A DNA stretch of 53,270 bases, from NCBI GenBank assembly GCA_015055815.1, contig SVHM01000003.1, forward strand, positions 1 to 53,270, read 5' to 3'. The stretch comes from Clostridiales bacterium. GTDB lineage: Bacteria; Bacillota; Clostridia; Christensenellales; UBA1242. A program made the position numbers and the translations under genes. Under the pieces are notes generated by a model. That model worked only from the letters and a program-made list of their open reading frames with translations, had not been told where the DNA came from and did no database searches. Position 1 is the first letter of the stretch. Every line of letters begins with the position of its first letter. Positions 1-6,805 of the stretch are shown in pieces.

Positions 1-9
1 ATAGACATT

Positions 10-67
10 TATCTCCTTATGTTAAATTTTGGTTGGCAGACCAAAAATATTTTAACATAAGGAGATA
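10..67. repeat. Long imperfect palindrome / stem-loop
   Basis: The arms at 10-26 and 51-67 are perfect 17-base inverted complements. Inside them lies a second 7-bp stem (27-33 with 40-46) with a 6-base loop, leaving only a 4-base bulge at 47-50. The result is a stem of about 24 bp. It is not followed by a T tract, so it is not a standard terminator. It could belong to a small RNA, a mobile-element end, or a 3' structure of a gene lying left of the window. Confidence 0.6.
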
Positions 68-93
68 TTTTGTTCAACGGTAAACCTCTACTG

Positions 94-118
94 AACCCCC
101 AGACTATCTGGGGGTTTT
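94..118 (+). terminator. Rho-independent terminator-like hairpin
   Basis: A perfect GC-rich stem (94-103 pairing with 107-116, core CCCCCAGA) has a 3-base loop and is followed by a short T run. It would end a plus-strand transcript entering from left of the window. The stem is among the most GC-rich stretches in the window. Confidence 0.6.
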
Positions 119-128
119 AAAGTACAAC

Positions 129-160
129 AAAAAGTTGAAGAAAATCTCTTCAACTTTTTT
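129..160 (-). terminator. Terminator of the HipA-like gene (bidirectional)
   Basis: Arms AAAAAGTTGAAG (129-140) and CTTCAACTTTTT (148-159) form a 12-bp hairpin with A and T runs on its two sides, so it can act in both directions. It lies immediately after the stop of the minus-strand gene that ends at 159. Confidence 0.75.
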
Positions 161-1151
161 ATATCATTTCTCTATCCATAATTTCTGCAACAATGTTTGC
201 CACATATTCAACTCTATCTGAATAGTACACCAACAACTCGTCTACATTTTCATCATTGCCAAGTACATCCCTAATAAGTTTTACATAATCTGCACCATTA
301 GATTTGAACTTTGTAAAGTTTCTCGTAAAATGCTTAAATTTATTATACACCTTTGGCATGCTACTATACACATAAAGAATATCATCTTTTGCACTTTGCC
401 CCCACTTTTCACCATCTTCTTCAAACTGCAAATCAAATGTATATTCTAAATCAAATGATGGAGACATTTTAAATCCATTATTTAAGTCGTTTCCCACAAT
501 ACCAACATTATTAAATTCATAGTCAGTATTACAAAGAACATACTTATTAACAAGATAAGCATAAGCATAATCTTGAATAAAGTTTCTCGCACTCTCAATA
601 AATCTTTTAGAATATCCCACATCTTCATACATTTCTGTAAATAATTTTTTAAGGTCTTCAATATTCTCTTTTAATGACTTCTTTTCTAAATACTCATTAC
701 CCATAAGTTCATAAATTGACGTATAGTTATCTAGCATACTTAAAAAATTTACAGAAGCAACATACTCTTTGTCATCCACTTCAACGACCTTATCGTATGT
801 TGTCGGGCAATCAAAATAATTAAGTATTCTACTACCACACTCATCAGCCTTTAAACCTATTTGCCATTTATCCTTGGCTTTAAATTTAGACGTTGGATTT
901 TTATCTTTTAAAATAACGGGGATATATGTTGGAATATATCCTGCTTCCCAAATTGGTTCAATTCCTACTACATAACTACAATTATCTTCAAGTAGTTCAG
1001 TAAATACATCTTCAAAATCATTTATCGGCATAAACATTTGTCTTTTTTCTCTAATGCCATCAAGTTTTGCCCCTTGCATATTGGCATAACTTCCATTTAC
1101 CATTCTTTTGCCATATTGTTTGTAATATAAATATTTATATAATTCATCCAT
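159..1151 (-). CDS. HipA-like kinase-fold protein
   Basis: This 330-residue protein has a C-terminal half resembling HipA/CtkA-type Ser/Thr kinases. NTDYEFNN at about residues 208-215 matches the NxDxHxxN catalytic segment, with Glu in place of His. SPSFDLEY at about 230-237 matches the metal-binding xPxxD segment. The N-terminal HipA domain is missing and no hipB gene is adjacent. The reading frame extends upstream to a TTG at 1205, but that codon lies inside the -35 box of the gene's own promoter. ATG at 1151 has a good site (AAGGGG, 7 bases ahead) and is preferred. The gene follows cysK but has its own promoter. Target and substrate are unknown. The family call rests on motifs only and could be wrong in detail. 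Confidence 0.55.
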   Translation of the reverse strand: MDELYKYLYYKQYGKRMVNGSYANMQGAKLDGIREKRQMFMPINDFEDVFTELLEDNCSYVVGIEPIWEAGYIPTYIPVILKDKNPTSKFKAKDKWQIGLKADECGSRILNYFDCPTTYDKVVEVDDKEYVASVNFLSMLDNYTSIYELMGNEYLEKKSLKENIEDLKKLFTEMYEDVGYSKRFIESARNFIQDYAYAYLVNKYVLCNTDYEFNNVGIVGNDLNNGFKMSPSFDLEYTFDLQFEEDGEKWGQSAKDDILYVYSSMPKVYNKFKHFTRNFTKFKSNGADYVKLIRDVLGNDENVDELLVYYSDRVEYVANIVAEIMDREMI

Positions 1152-1176
1152 AATATTTCCCCTTATCCGTGAGTAT

Positions 1177-1205
1177 ATTATACCACATACTTTCACCACT
1201 TTCAA
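1177..1205 (-). promoter_or_regulatory. Sigma-A promoter of the HipA-like gene
   Basis: On the minus strand, TTGAAA (1205-1200) is followed after 17 bases by a perfect TATAAT (1182-1177). The predicted start of transcription is about 20 bases before the ATG at 1151. This excludes the upstream TTG as a start codon. Confidence 0.75.
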
Positions 1206-1226
1206 GGGGTATTTTTTAAAATATTA

Positions 1227-2174
1227 CTACAACACTTCCATGCTGTGAATTTCAATTTGTTCCACTATACTTTCTGTATCGCTTCCATCTCTAAACAAAT
1301 CTGTTGACAAATATTTTTTGAAATCATCAGCAAAAACCGTTACTACATTTTCACCACTTACTAACATACTAGCAAGAAAATTACCGCCACTAGAAATTCC
1401 AACACCAAGCCCCAATTTTCTAGCTAACATTTTGGACATTTGTATAGCATCATTATCTTCAATTAAAATATTCCCATCAATAATGCTTTTGTCTACAATA
1501 TCTGGTAAAAAATCATCCCCAATGCCTTCAATTTTATGACTTCCAATCTTTTTATCCAAACTTAAAAGTGTCATGTTTTTAGGCTCCATTGCAATTACTT
1601 TTGCATTCGGAAATTTTTCTTTAATTTTTTTACCTATTCCAATTATTGTTCCACCCGTTCCAAAACCACTAACAAAAGCATCAATATTGTGAACATTCTT
1701 TACAATTTCTTCACCCGTTCCATTGTAATGAGCAAGTACATTTAACTCATTTGAAAATTGCTGTGGTCTAAAGCCATTAATTTTTTTAGATAGTTCATCC
1801 GCTCTCCTTATTGCTTCTCTAAAACCCCCTTCTTCTTTTGAAATGGGATATACTTTAGCGCCATACATCTCCATAATTTTTCTTCTCTCAACACTCGCCC
1901 AATCGGGCATAAAAATATGTACCTGATGACCAAACCTTGCACCCAAAGACGCAAAAGCTATCCCCGTATTACCGCTGGTTGCTTCCACTATCGACATACC
2001 CCTTTTAAAACTTCCATTTTCATATGACTTCCTTAAAATATATTCAGCCATTCTATCTTTAATACTACCAGTATAGTTATAATACTCTAACTTTGCATAA
2101 ACATTTTTAGTTATTCCCTTGTAACTCGCTTTAATTTTCACAAGCGGAGTATCTCCAATTAATTCTCTTTTCAT
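1227..2174 (-). CDS. cysK: Cysteine synthase family (O-acetylserine sulfhydrylase)
   Basis: This 315-residue fold-type II PLP enzyme would make cysteine from O-acetylserine and sulfide in the cytoplasm. The PLP lysine is K39 in TGSIKDR. The substrate loop ATSGNTG is at 65-71, the phosphate-binding GFGTGGT at 170-176, and SGG lies near the C-terminus. Length is that of the CysK/CysM/CBS-core family; a cystathionine beta-synthase-like role cannot be excluded. The ATG follows a GGGGGAUAAA site. About 260 bases of leader precede it and carry a Cys-codon peptide, alternative hairpins and a terminator (see 2237-2412). That leader strongly supports a cysteine biosynthetic function and control by cysteine supply. 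Confidence 0.88.
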   Translation of the reverse strand: MKRELIGDTPLVKIKASYKGITKNVYAKLEYYNYTGSIKDRMAEYILRKSYENGSFKRGMSIVEATSGNTGIAFASLGARFGHQVHIFMPDWASVERRKIMEMYGAKVYPISKEEGGFREAIRRADELSKKINGFRPQQFSNELNVLAHYNGTGEEIVKNVHNIDAFVSGFGTGGTIIGIGKKIKEKFPNAKVIAMEPKNMTLLSLDKKIGSHKIEGIGDDFLPDIVDKSIIDGNILIEDNDAIQMSKMLARKLGLGVGISSGGNFLASMLVSGENVVTVFADDFKKYLSTDLFRDGSDTESIVEQIEIHSMEVL

Positions 2175-2236
2175 TTTATCCCCCTACATTTTCTCTACTT
2201 CATTCTATTCAAATTAAATACCTTTCGTTAAATACG

Positions 2237-2282
2237 AAAAAAGCCCGTCAATATATTTTATAACCAAAACATATAGACGAGC
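2237..2282 (-). terminator. Attenuator terminator in the cysK leader
   Basis: On the minus strand, GCTCGTC-TATAT (2282-2271) pairs with ATATA-TT-GACGGGC (2256-2243), with two bulged bases, and six T follow at 2242-2237. This is an intrinsic terminator upstream of the cysK start, inside the leader transcript. Its 5' arm and loop overlap the antiterminator sequence at 2265-2275. Confidence 0.75.
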
Positions 2283-2371
2283 TATTTAGATTTATATTAA
2301 TAAAATTTTAATCCATTTATATGTTTTGTGATGCAGTCAAAAGGAAGCATTCACAAAACACACGTTGTGAA
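2265..2371 (-). promoter_or_regulatory. Alternative RNA structures of a cysteine attenuator
   Basis: Four mutually exclusive segments are visible on the minus strand. Segment 1 (2371-2365, TTCACAA) pairs with segment 2 (TTGTGAA, 2356-2350). Segment 2 (2358-2347) can instead pair with segment 3 (GCATCACAAAA, 2334-2324) with one bulge. The CAAAACATATA part of segment 3 (2328-2318) is perfectly complementary over 11 bases to TATATGTTTTG (2275-2265), which overlaps the terminator arm. Segment 1 lies only 8 bases after the leader peptide stop. A ribosome finishing the peptide would mask it and favour 2:3 and termination. A ribosome stalled on Cys codons would leave 1:2 free to form, release segment 3 and allow antitermination. 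Confidence 0.7.
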
Positions 2372-2379
2372 CACTTAAT

Positions 2380-2412
2380 TTAACAGCAACAACAAATAAA
2401 TGAATTAAACAT
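2380..2412 (-). CDS. Cysteine-rich leader peptide MFNSFICCCC
   Basis: A 10-codon reading frame on the minus strand begins at ATG 2412, six bases after a strong AAGGAG, and ends with TGT TGT TGC TGT TAA. Four consecutive Cys codons directly before the stop are the hallmark of an attenuation leader peptide. It lies about 27 bases downstream of the predicted transcription start and is followed by alternative hairpins and a terminator before cysK. Its product is probably only a sensor of charged Cys-tRNA supply. Confidence 0.8.
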   Translation of the reverse strand: MFNSFICCCC

Positions 2413-2445
2413 ATTTCTCTCCTTAAATTTTAAATTTATATTTTC

Positions 2446-2474
2446 ATTATATTAATCTTTTTTAATTTTGTCAA
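2446..2474 (-). promoter_or_regulatory. Consensus sigma-A promoter of the cysK leader
   Basis: On the minus strand, TTGACA (2474-2469), a 17-base spacer and TATAAT (2451-2446) match the consensus at every position. Transcription should start near 2439. A perfect promoter fits a gene controlled mainly after initiation, by attenuation. Confidence 0.85.
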
Positions 2475-2597
2475 GGGGTTAATCTTCACTAAGCAAACAA
2501 AAGCTCAAACTATGATACAACCATCAAATTAAAAGAACATTGATTTTATAAAAATCATTTTATTTAAAACATAATACCAAAAAACTGCATGGTTTTT

Positions 2598-2622
2598 GAT
2601 GTGCCCCCGCAGGTGTCACATC
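2598..2622 (-). terminator. Hairpin after the Xre gene
   Basis: GATGTG (2598-2603) and CACATC (2617-2622) enclose a GC-rich loop just past the stop of the minus-strand regulator gene. A T-rich stretch follows only about 10 bases later on that strand, so terminator function is plausible but weaker than for other hairpins here. Confidence 0.4.
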
Positions 2623-2633
2623 AGATTGTTGTA

Positions 2634-2978
2634 CTACTTTTTATCTCTTGCAATATACTCAATATTTTTAGATATATGTGCAAGTTCTTCATTGTCTAAT
2701 TTATTTAGATTTTCAATGATTTCTTTATATTGAACTGGATAAATTTGTGTACTATCAAAAAACTCACCTATTGTAATTTTAAAATAATCACAAAAGTTAA
2801 AAAGACCTTCCATTGAAGGCATCTTTCTTCCGTTCTCTATTTGATTAATATACTCAGTACTCTGCCCCATTTCAATACTCAATTTTCTAGCAGAAATGTT
2901 ATGTGCATTACGAATTACTGCAAATCTATGACTAATAAATTTCTTAAATATTTCAAAATCTTGCATTAAATTTTCCAT
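2634..2978 (-). CDS. Xre-family transcriptional regulator
   Basis: This 114-residue protein has an HTH_XRE domain at about residues 16-70 (ARKLSIEMGQS as first helices, EYINQIENGRKMPS as recognition helix) and a short charged C-terminal tail. It is divergent from the zinc-ribbon gene at 3097. The shared 118-bp region carries repeated ATACTTAAAG elements, so it probably represses itself and its neighbour. The minus-strand -10 box (2990-2985) places the transcription start at or next to the first ATG (2978), so the mRNA may be leaderless. An alternative ATG at 2966 has a weak GGAAAA site. Inducer unknown. Confidence 0.8.
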   Translation of the reverse strand: MENLMQDFEIFKKFISHRFAVIRNAHNISARKLSIEMGQSTEYINQIENGRKMPSMEGLFNFCDYFKITIGEFFDSTQIYPVQYKEIIENLNKLDNEELAHISKNIEYIARDKK

Positions 2979-2984
2979 ACTTAT

Positions 2985-3062
2985 ATTATATTGTATGTAA
3001 TTTTAAAAAGTACATACTTAAAGCGTTTTATACTTGACATAAATACTTAAAGTATGTATTAT
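2985..3062. promoter_or_regulatory. Divergent promoters with repeated operator
   Basis: Plus strand: TTGACA (3034-3039), 17 bases, TATTAT (3057-3062) in front of the gene at 3097. Minus strand: TATAAT (2990-2985) in front of the Xre gene, with a poor -35. The plus-strand spacer is filled by the palindrome ATACTTAAAGTAT (3043-3055). The same ATACTTAAAG recurs at 3014-3023, 29 bases away. This is the expected geometry for an Xre repressor operator. Confidence 0.65.
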
Positions 3063-3096
3063 ATGAGAAATACAATAATTTAAAGAGAAGGTTTAT

Positions 3097-3555
3097 ATGG
3101 TTATATTTATTTCTTTACTTTTTTCAGTTCTTGTTTATTTAATTTATCCTATTGGATACAGGGTTAATATGGGAAAAGTATCTCGAAAAAAAGGTAAAAA
3201 AATCGCTTTATGGAATTCAATAATATGGTGTACTCTATTTTGTATAGTACTAGCAATAATATCTAATGGCGAAACAGCAATTACTAGCTTTGCTCCTGCT
3301 GTCACATATTATTTCATTTCAAAATGGATATTAATAGATAAGACAATTCCTGATGAAATAAAAAACGAATATGATGTAGAACATTTAGAAGGAAGTGATA
3401 AGATTTTGCCTGTTTCCCAAAACACCAATATCAAAACTGATAAAAAAATAAAATACTGTTTTAATTGTGGTTGTAAACTATTAAAAAATTCAAACTACTG
3501 CCCACAATGTGGGAAAAAACAAAGTAATAAAGGAATTCAAAATGAAAATAAATAA
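3097..3555 (+). CDS. Membrane protein with C-terminal zinc ribbon
   Basis: This 152-residue protein has three predicted membrane segments (about 1-22, 36-56 and 60-80) and a cytoplasmic tail ending in a zinc ribbon with C121-x2-C124 and C135-x2-C138. The family is not recognised; short membrane-anchored zinc-ribbon proteins are common in Bacillota. It has an AGAAGG ribosome site. It overlaps the next gene by 14 bases and is divergent from an Xre repressor, so the pair is probably one regulated unit. Confidence 0.65.
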   Translation: MVIFISLLFSVLVYLIYPIGYRVNMGKVSRKKGKKIALWNSIIWCTLFCIVLAIISNGETAITSFAPAVTYYFISKWILIDKTIPDEIKNEYDVEHLEGSDKILPVSQNTNIKTDKKIKYCFNCGCKLLKNSNYCPQCGKKQSNKGIQNENK

Positions 3556-3769
3556 TAATAACAATTATTACAAAATAATAAAAGATAAAAAAAATCAAGA
3601 ATGTGCTATATGTTTTGTCTGTCACAAAAACAATATTATTTCTTATTTGATAGAAGATTGGAAACCCTATGAAGAAGGATTACATCAACACAATTTCTAC
3701 TATACCTGCCCAATTCATACTGAAATTTCTATTGTAACCGATATAAAGTTACCACTTAAAAAAGATTAA
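3542..3769 (+). CDS. Small Cys/His-rich protein
   Basis: This 75-residue protein starts inside the end of the upstream gene (ATG 3542, AAAGGA site), which suggests translational coupling. An earlier in-frame start at 3509 would lie deep in the zinc-ribbon codons and is rejected. C21, C24, C27, H28, H48, H50, C56 and H59 suggest one or two bound zinc ions. No family was recognised. It probably works with the membrane zinc-ribbon protein. Confidence 0.55.
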   Translation: MKINNNNNYYKIIKDKKNQECAICFVCHKNNIISYLIEDWKPYEEGLHQHNFYYTCPIHTEISIVTDIKLPLKKD

Positions 3770-3846
3770 TTATACAAAAAATGCTATATTGGAAAAAGTA
3801 TCAAACAAATGCTATCCTGAGTAATAAAAATGGTGATTTTTGCAAC

Positions 3847-3900
3847 AAAAAAGCCCCTATCGGTAAGTTATACAACTTACAATACGGGACTTTGTTTTTT
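3847..3900 (+). terminator. Terminator after the zinc-ribbon pair
   Basis: Nested stems, with GTAAGTT/AACTTAC inside AAAGCCCC/GGGACTTT (one mismatch), are followed by a T6 run near 3895-3900. It closes the plus-strand unit and faces the converging rpsR terminator. Confidence 0.7.
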
Positions 3901-3925
3901 ATAAAATTTAGCTTATCTCGGGCAT

Positions 3926-3955
3926 AAAAAACAATAGACAACGAATTGTCTATTG
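3926..3955 (-). terminator. Terminator of the rpsF-ssb-rpsR operon
   Basis: On the minus strand, CAATAGACAA and TTGTCTATTG form a perfect 10-bp stem closed by a TTCG tetraloop and followed by T6 (3931-3926). A textbook intrinsic terminator, 26 bases after the rpsR stop. Confidence 0.9.
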
Positions 3956-3980
3956 CGAATTGGCTTGTCATGCCAAATGA

Positions 3981-4253
3981 CTATTCTCCAACGTATGGTA
4001 TCAAAGCCATTTCTCTTGCACGTTTGATTGCAACTGTTAATGCTCTTTGATGTTCTGCACATGTACCAGTTTGTCTACGTGGTAAAATCTTACCTTTCTC
4101 TGTAATATATCTTTTTAATCTTGCAACATCTTTATAATCGATCTCTTTTGCATGATCTACACAGAATGAACAAACTTTCTTCTTAGCAGGCTTTTTGAAT
4201 TTCTTAGCAGGAACTTTTTCTTCTGCTACTTGTTCAATCATTTCTTCGCTCAT
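3981..4253 (-). CDS. rpsR: 30S ribosomal protein bS18
   Basis: This 90-residue bS18 binds 16S rRNA beside bS6 in the platform of the small subunit. The conserved core [19 protein letters not shown] and the block [17 protein letters not shown] are present. CSFC near residue 28 together with the later C and H make a zinc-binding version. A lysine-rich N-terminal extension of about 25 residues precedes the core. It is last in the rpsF-ssb-rpsR operon, about 200 bases after ssb; that gap holds a small AAGAC/GTCTT hairpin and no gene. ATG follows AAAAGGAG. Confidence 0.97.
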   Translation of the reverse strand: MSEEMIEQVAEEKVPAKKFKKPAKKKVCSFCVDHAKEIDYKDVARLKRYITEKGKILPRRQTGTCAEHQRALTVAIKRAREMALIPYVGE

Positions 4254-4450
4254 AATCTTCTCCTTTTATAGTTTTATAACTAAGACTTACTCGTCTTATT
4301 TTTGTCATTTTTCTTAAATTACCCTTTTAACAGCCTAACAAAATATTACATTGAACAATTATTAATATAACAATTTTTTTAAAAGCATTTTAAGGGTCTA
4401 AAAGAACTGCAACTCCCAGTCGTTTTTGTAACTTTTTAGAGTTCAAAAAG

Positions 4451-4846
4451 TTAGAAAGGAAGACCATCATCATCAATAGGTTGAAGTTTTGCAACATCTT
4501 CAGTTTGAGCTTTTGGAGCTTCATCTGCGTTTTTAGTAGATAAGAATTCTACTTCTTCTGCAACTATTTCAGTGATATATCTCTTAGTTCCATCAGTAGC
4601 ATCATAAGATCTGTTTTGGATATTTCCAACAACACCTACTTTACTACCTTTCTTTAAAAATTTATGACAATTTTCACCCAAACTTCTCCAAACAACAATG
4701 TTTAAGAAATCTGTTTCTCTTTCACCATCAGCATTTGAGTATCTTCTAGATACAGCGATTGTAAATCTACAAACAGCAACTCCATTAGTTGTAGTAGTTA
4801 GTTCTGGGTCTTTGGTTAAATTACCAATTAAAATACACTTATTCAT
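4451..4846 (-). CDS. ssb: Single-stranded DNA-binding protein
   Basis: This 131-residue protein has an N-terminal OB fold (MNKCILIGNLTKDPEL start, FTIAVSRRY, TDFLNIVVW, GSKVGVVGNIQNRSY) and a short disordered tail ending in the acidic tip DDDGLPF, which recruits replication and repair partners. It coats single-stranded DNA as a tetramer during replication, repair and recombination. It lies between rpsF and rpsR as in most Bacillota. The tail is shorter than in B. subtilis SsbA, making the protein about 40 residues smaller. The start follows CGGAGG. Confidence 0.97.
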   Translation of the reverse strand: MNKCILIGNLTKDPELTTTTNGVAVCRFTIAVSRRYSNADGERETDFLNIVVWRSLGENCHKFLKKGSKVGVVGNIQNRSYDATDGTKRYITEIVAEEVEFLSTKNADEAPKAQTEDVAKLQPIDDDGLPF

Positions 4847-4866
4847 AATTCCTCCGATAAATTAAA

Positions 4867-5157
4867 TTATTTTCTTATGCACATTTGTCTAAGAACATTT
4901 TCATCAATTCTCATTAGAGAAACTACGTTACTTGCTACAGCTGGTGTACATTCGAATTGATATAAAACATAATAACCTTCGCTCTTGTAGTTGATAGGAT
5001 ATGCAAGTTTTCTTAGTCCCCAAGGATTAGCCTTGTTAACACTTTCAACTTTGCCACCATCTTTCTCCATAAGTTTAGAGTACTTGTCTACAATAGCGTC
5101 TTTTTGCTCGTCACTAAGACTAGCTGAAAAGATTGTAAGCAATTCATACTTGTTCAT
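4867..5157 (-). CDS. rpsF: 30S ribosomal protein bS6
   Basis: This 96-residue bS6 begins MNKYELLTIF and contains the family block NPWGLRKLAYPINYKSEGYYVLYQFE and a basic C-terminus after LRIDENVLRQM. It binds with bS18 to 16S rRNA and is first in the rpsF-ssb-rpsR operon. The AGGAGG site directly before the ATG is strong. The leader carries a hairpin with a CCGA element resembling the S6:S18-binding autoregulatory motif (5165-5210). Confidence 0.97.
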   Translation of the reverse strand: MNKYELLTIFSASLSDEQKDAIVDKYSKLMEKDGGKVESVNKANPWGLRKLAYPINYKSEGYYVLYQFECTPAVASNVVSLMRIDENVLRQMCIRK

Positions 5158-5164
5158 ATTTTAC

Positions 5165-5210
5165 CTCCTATGGTCTAATTCGGCTTATGGTTTCACATAA
5201 GCAGTAGTAA
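5165..5210 (-). promoter_or_regulatory. Candidate S6:S18 autoregulatory mRNA leader
   Basis: On the minus strand, GCTTATG (5202-5196) and CATAAGC (5189-5183) form a 7-bp hairpin immediately followed by CCGAA, with an outer CTA/TAG pairing around it, ending just before the AGGAGG of rpsF. Known S6:S18 leaders have a hairpin with a conserved CCG-containing bulge that mimics the 16S rRNA site. The resemblance is by eye only. Confidence 0.5.
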
Positions 5211-5228
5211 AATTTATTTACCGCAAGT

Positions 5229-5257
5229 ATTTTAACATATATATTAATTAAATGCAA
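5229..5257 (-). promoter_or_regulatory. Promoter of the rpsF operon
   Basis: On the minus strand, TTGCAT (5257-5252), 17 bases and TAAAAT (5234-5229) with an upstream TGT extended -10. The resulting leader of about 65 bases contains the S6:S18-like hairpin. Confidence 0.65.
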
Positions 5258-5292
5258 GTATTATTTTAAAAAAATATTACCACACACTTTCA

Positions 5293-5321
5293 GTATAAAA
5301 TTGGTAAAATTTAACAAACTA
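5293..5321 (+). promoter_or_regulatory. Possible sigma-G type promoter of the ger operon
   Basis: GTATA (5293-5297), a 17-base spacer and CAAACTA (5315-5321) resemble the forespore sigma-G consensus (GMATR, 17-18, CATNMTA) with two deviations. gerA-type operons are normally forespore-expressed, which supports the idea. No sigma-A promoter of similar quality was found in the gap. Confidence 0.35.
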
Positions 5322-5353
5322 AAAATAATTTTGATTTTATTTAAAGGTGCAAC

Positions 5354-6805
5354 ATGAAAAAAAACTTAAGCGAAAACATTCAATTTCTTAAAGACACGTT
5401 TATTGAAAGTGATGAACTTATTGTTAAAGAAATGAAAATTGGAAGTAAACCTTGTGCAATAATTTATCTTCTTGGACTTTGCGATACAACTAGCCTTAGT
5501 AAATTTGTTATACAACCAATAATGGATTTCAAAGGAACGATAAAAAAAATATCGGATATCCCAAGTGACATTCTATACCTTAGTGAAGCAGTAAGTGAAG
5601 ACAAAGACAAAGAGATAATTTCAAACATTTTAAAAGGCAAAGCAATACTACTTGTTGAAGGTGAAAAAACGACATTAATTTTGGCAGTAGATAAGTTCAA
5701 GGAAAGGGCTATTGCTGAGCCACCTACAAGCACCGTTTTGAAAGGCCCACGTGCTGGGTTTGTTGAGAACTTAAAAACCAACCTAGCATCCATCAGAAAG
5801 ATACTAGCAACGCCAAAATTAAAAACTATAAATTTAAAAGTCGGCAAACATACAGACACAGCAATTTCAATCGTTTATATTGACGGCATTGCAGACAAGA
5901 ATATAGTAGATATTGTCAATAAGCGATTGTCTGAAGTCAATATTGACGGAATTATTGACAGTTACTATATTGCTAGTTATTTAGAAGAACATAAAAATAG
6001 TATGTTTAAACAAATAGGCAATAATGAAAAACCAGACATTACCGCATCCAAATTATTAGAAGGAAGAATAGCCATAATTGTTGACGGTTCACCTATGGTT
6101 TTAACAGTGCCTTTTGTATACTTAGAAGACTTACAAAGTGGTGACGATTATTACAACAACAATGCAAGAGCATCGTTTGTTAGATGGATAAGAATTTTAA
6201 GTATTTTTGTGTCTATATTAACACCCGGTTTATATATAGCAATTGTACTTCATCACTACAAAGCAATACCCCTTAAATTTCTTATTACAATTGTTAATAC
6301 AACCAAAGGTCTACCACTTACACCATTTGCTGAAATACTATTTGTTTTACTACTCTTTGAAATACTATACGAAGCAAGTCTGAGAATGCCCAAATATTTA
6401 GGCTTAGCTCTATCCATAGTCGGCGCATTAATTCTTGGTGACACAGCAGTTCAAGCGGGACTTATTTCACCACCAGCAGTTATGATTGTGGCTATTTCAG
6501 GACTTACAATTTATTGTATTCCCGACCAAGCACCACAATTATATATCCTTAGAATGTTATATACTTTTGCTGGTGGCATGCTAGGATTTTTTGGAATTAT
6601 CTGTTTGACACTATTCTTAATTTCTTATCTAAGCGATTTTGATAATTATGGCTCTCCTTACTTTGCTCCACTATCTCCTTTCATTAAATCTGATACAAAA
6701 GACTTTTTATATAAAACAGACCTAATTAACATGAATGATAGACCGCTATCCATTAAAAACAACAGAAATAATATAAGGAGACAAAGAAATGGAAAAGACA
6801 ATTAA
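5354..6805 (+). CDS. gerA: GerA-type germinant receptor subunit A
   Basis: This 483-residue protein has an N-terminal soluble half (to about 270) with GerAA features such as TSTVLKGPRAGFVENLKTN and a C-terminal membrane half with several hydrophobic segments (about 285-430, including LPLTPFAEILFVLLLFEILYE). GerA-family A subunits form the germinant-gated channel of the spore inner membrane with the B and C subunits. It is first of three overlapping genes (17-base overlap with the next). AAAGGTG precedes the ATG. The family symbol is used because the subtype (GerA, GerB, GerK) cannot be told. Confidence 0.92.
   Translation: MKKNLSENIQFLKDTFIESDELIVKEMKIGSKPCAIIYLLGLCDTTSLSKFVIQPIMDFKGTIKKISDIPSDILYLSEAVSEDKDKEIISNILKGKAILLVEGEKTTLILAVDKFKERAIAEPPTSTVLKGPRAGFVENLKTNLASIRKILATPKLKTINLKVGKHTDTAISIVYIDGIADKNIVDIVNKRLSEVNIDGIIDSYYIASYLEEHKNSMFKQIGNNEKPDITASKLLEGRIAIIVDGSPMVLTVPFVYLEDLQSGDDYYNNNARASFVRWIRILSIFVSILTPGLYIAIVLHHYKAIPLKFLITIVNTTKGLPLTPFAEILFVLLLFEILYEASLRMPKYLGLALSIVGALILGDTAVQAGLISPPAVMIVAISGLTIYCIPDQAPQLYILRMLYTFAGGMLGFFGIICLTLFLISYLSDFDNYGSPYFAPLSPFIKSDTKDFLYKTDLINMNDRPLSIKNNRNNIRRQRNGKDN

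Noticed and set aside
1152..1205. Upstream TTG start extending the HipA-like protein by 18 residues
   Set aside because: The TTG is part of a TTGAAA -35 box and the interval holds the TATAAT, so it is not transcribed.
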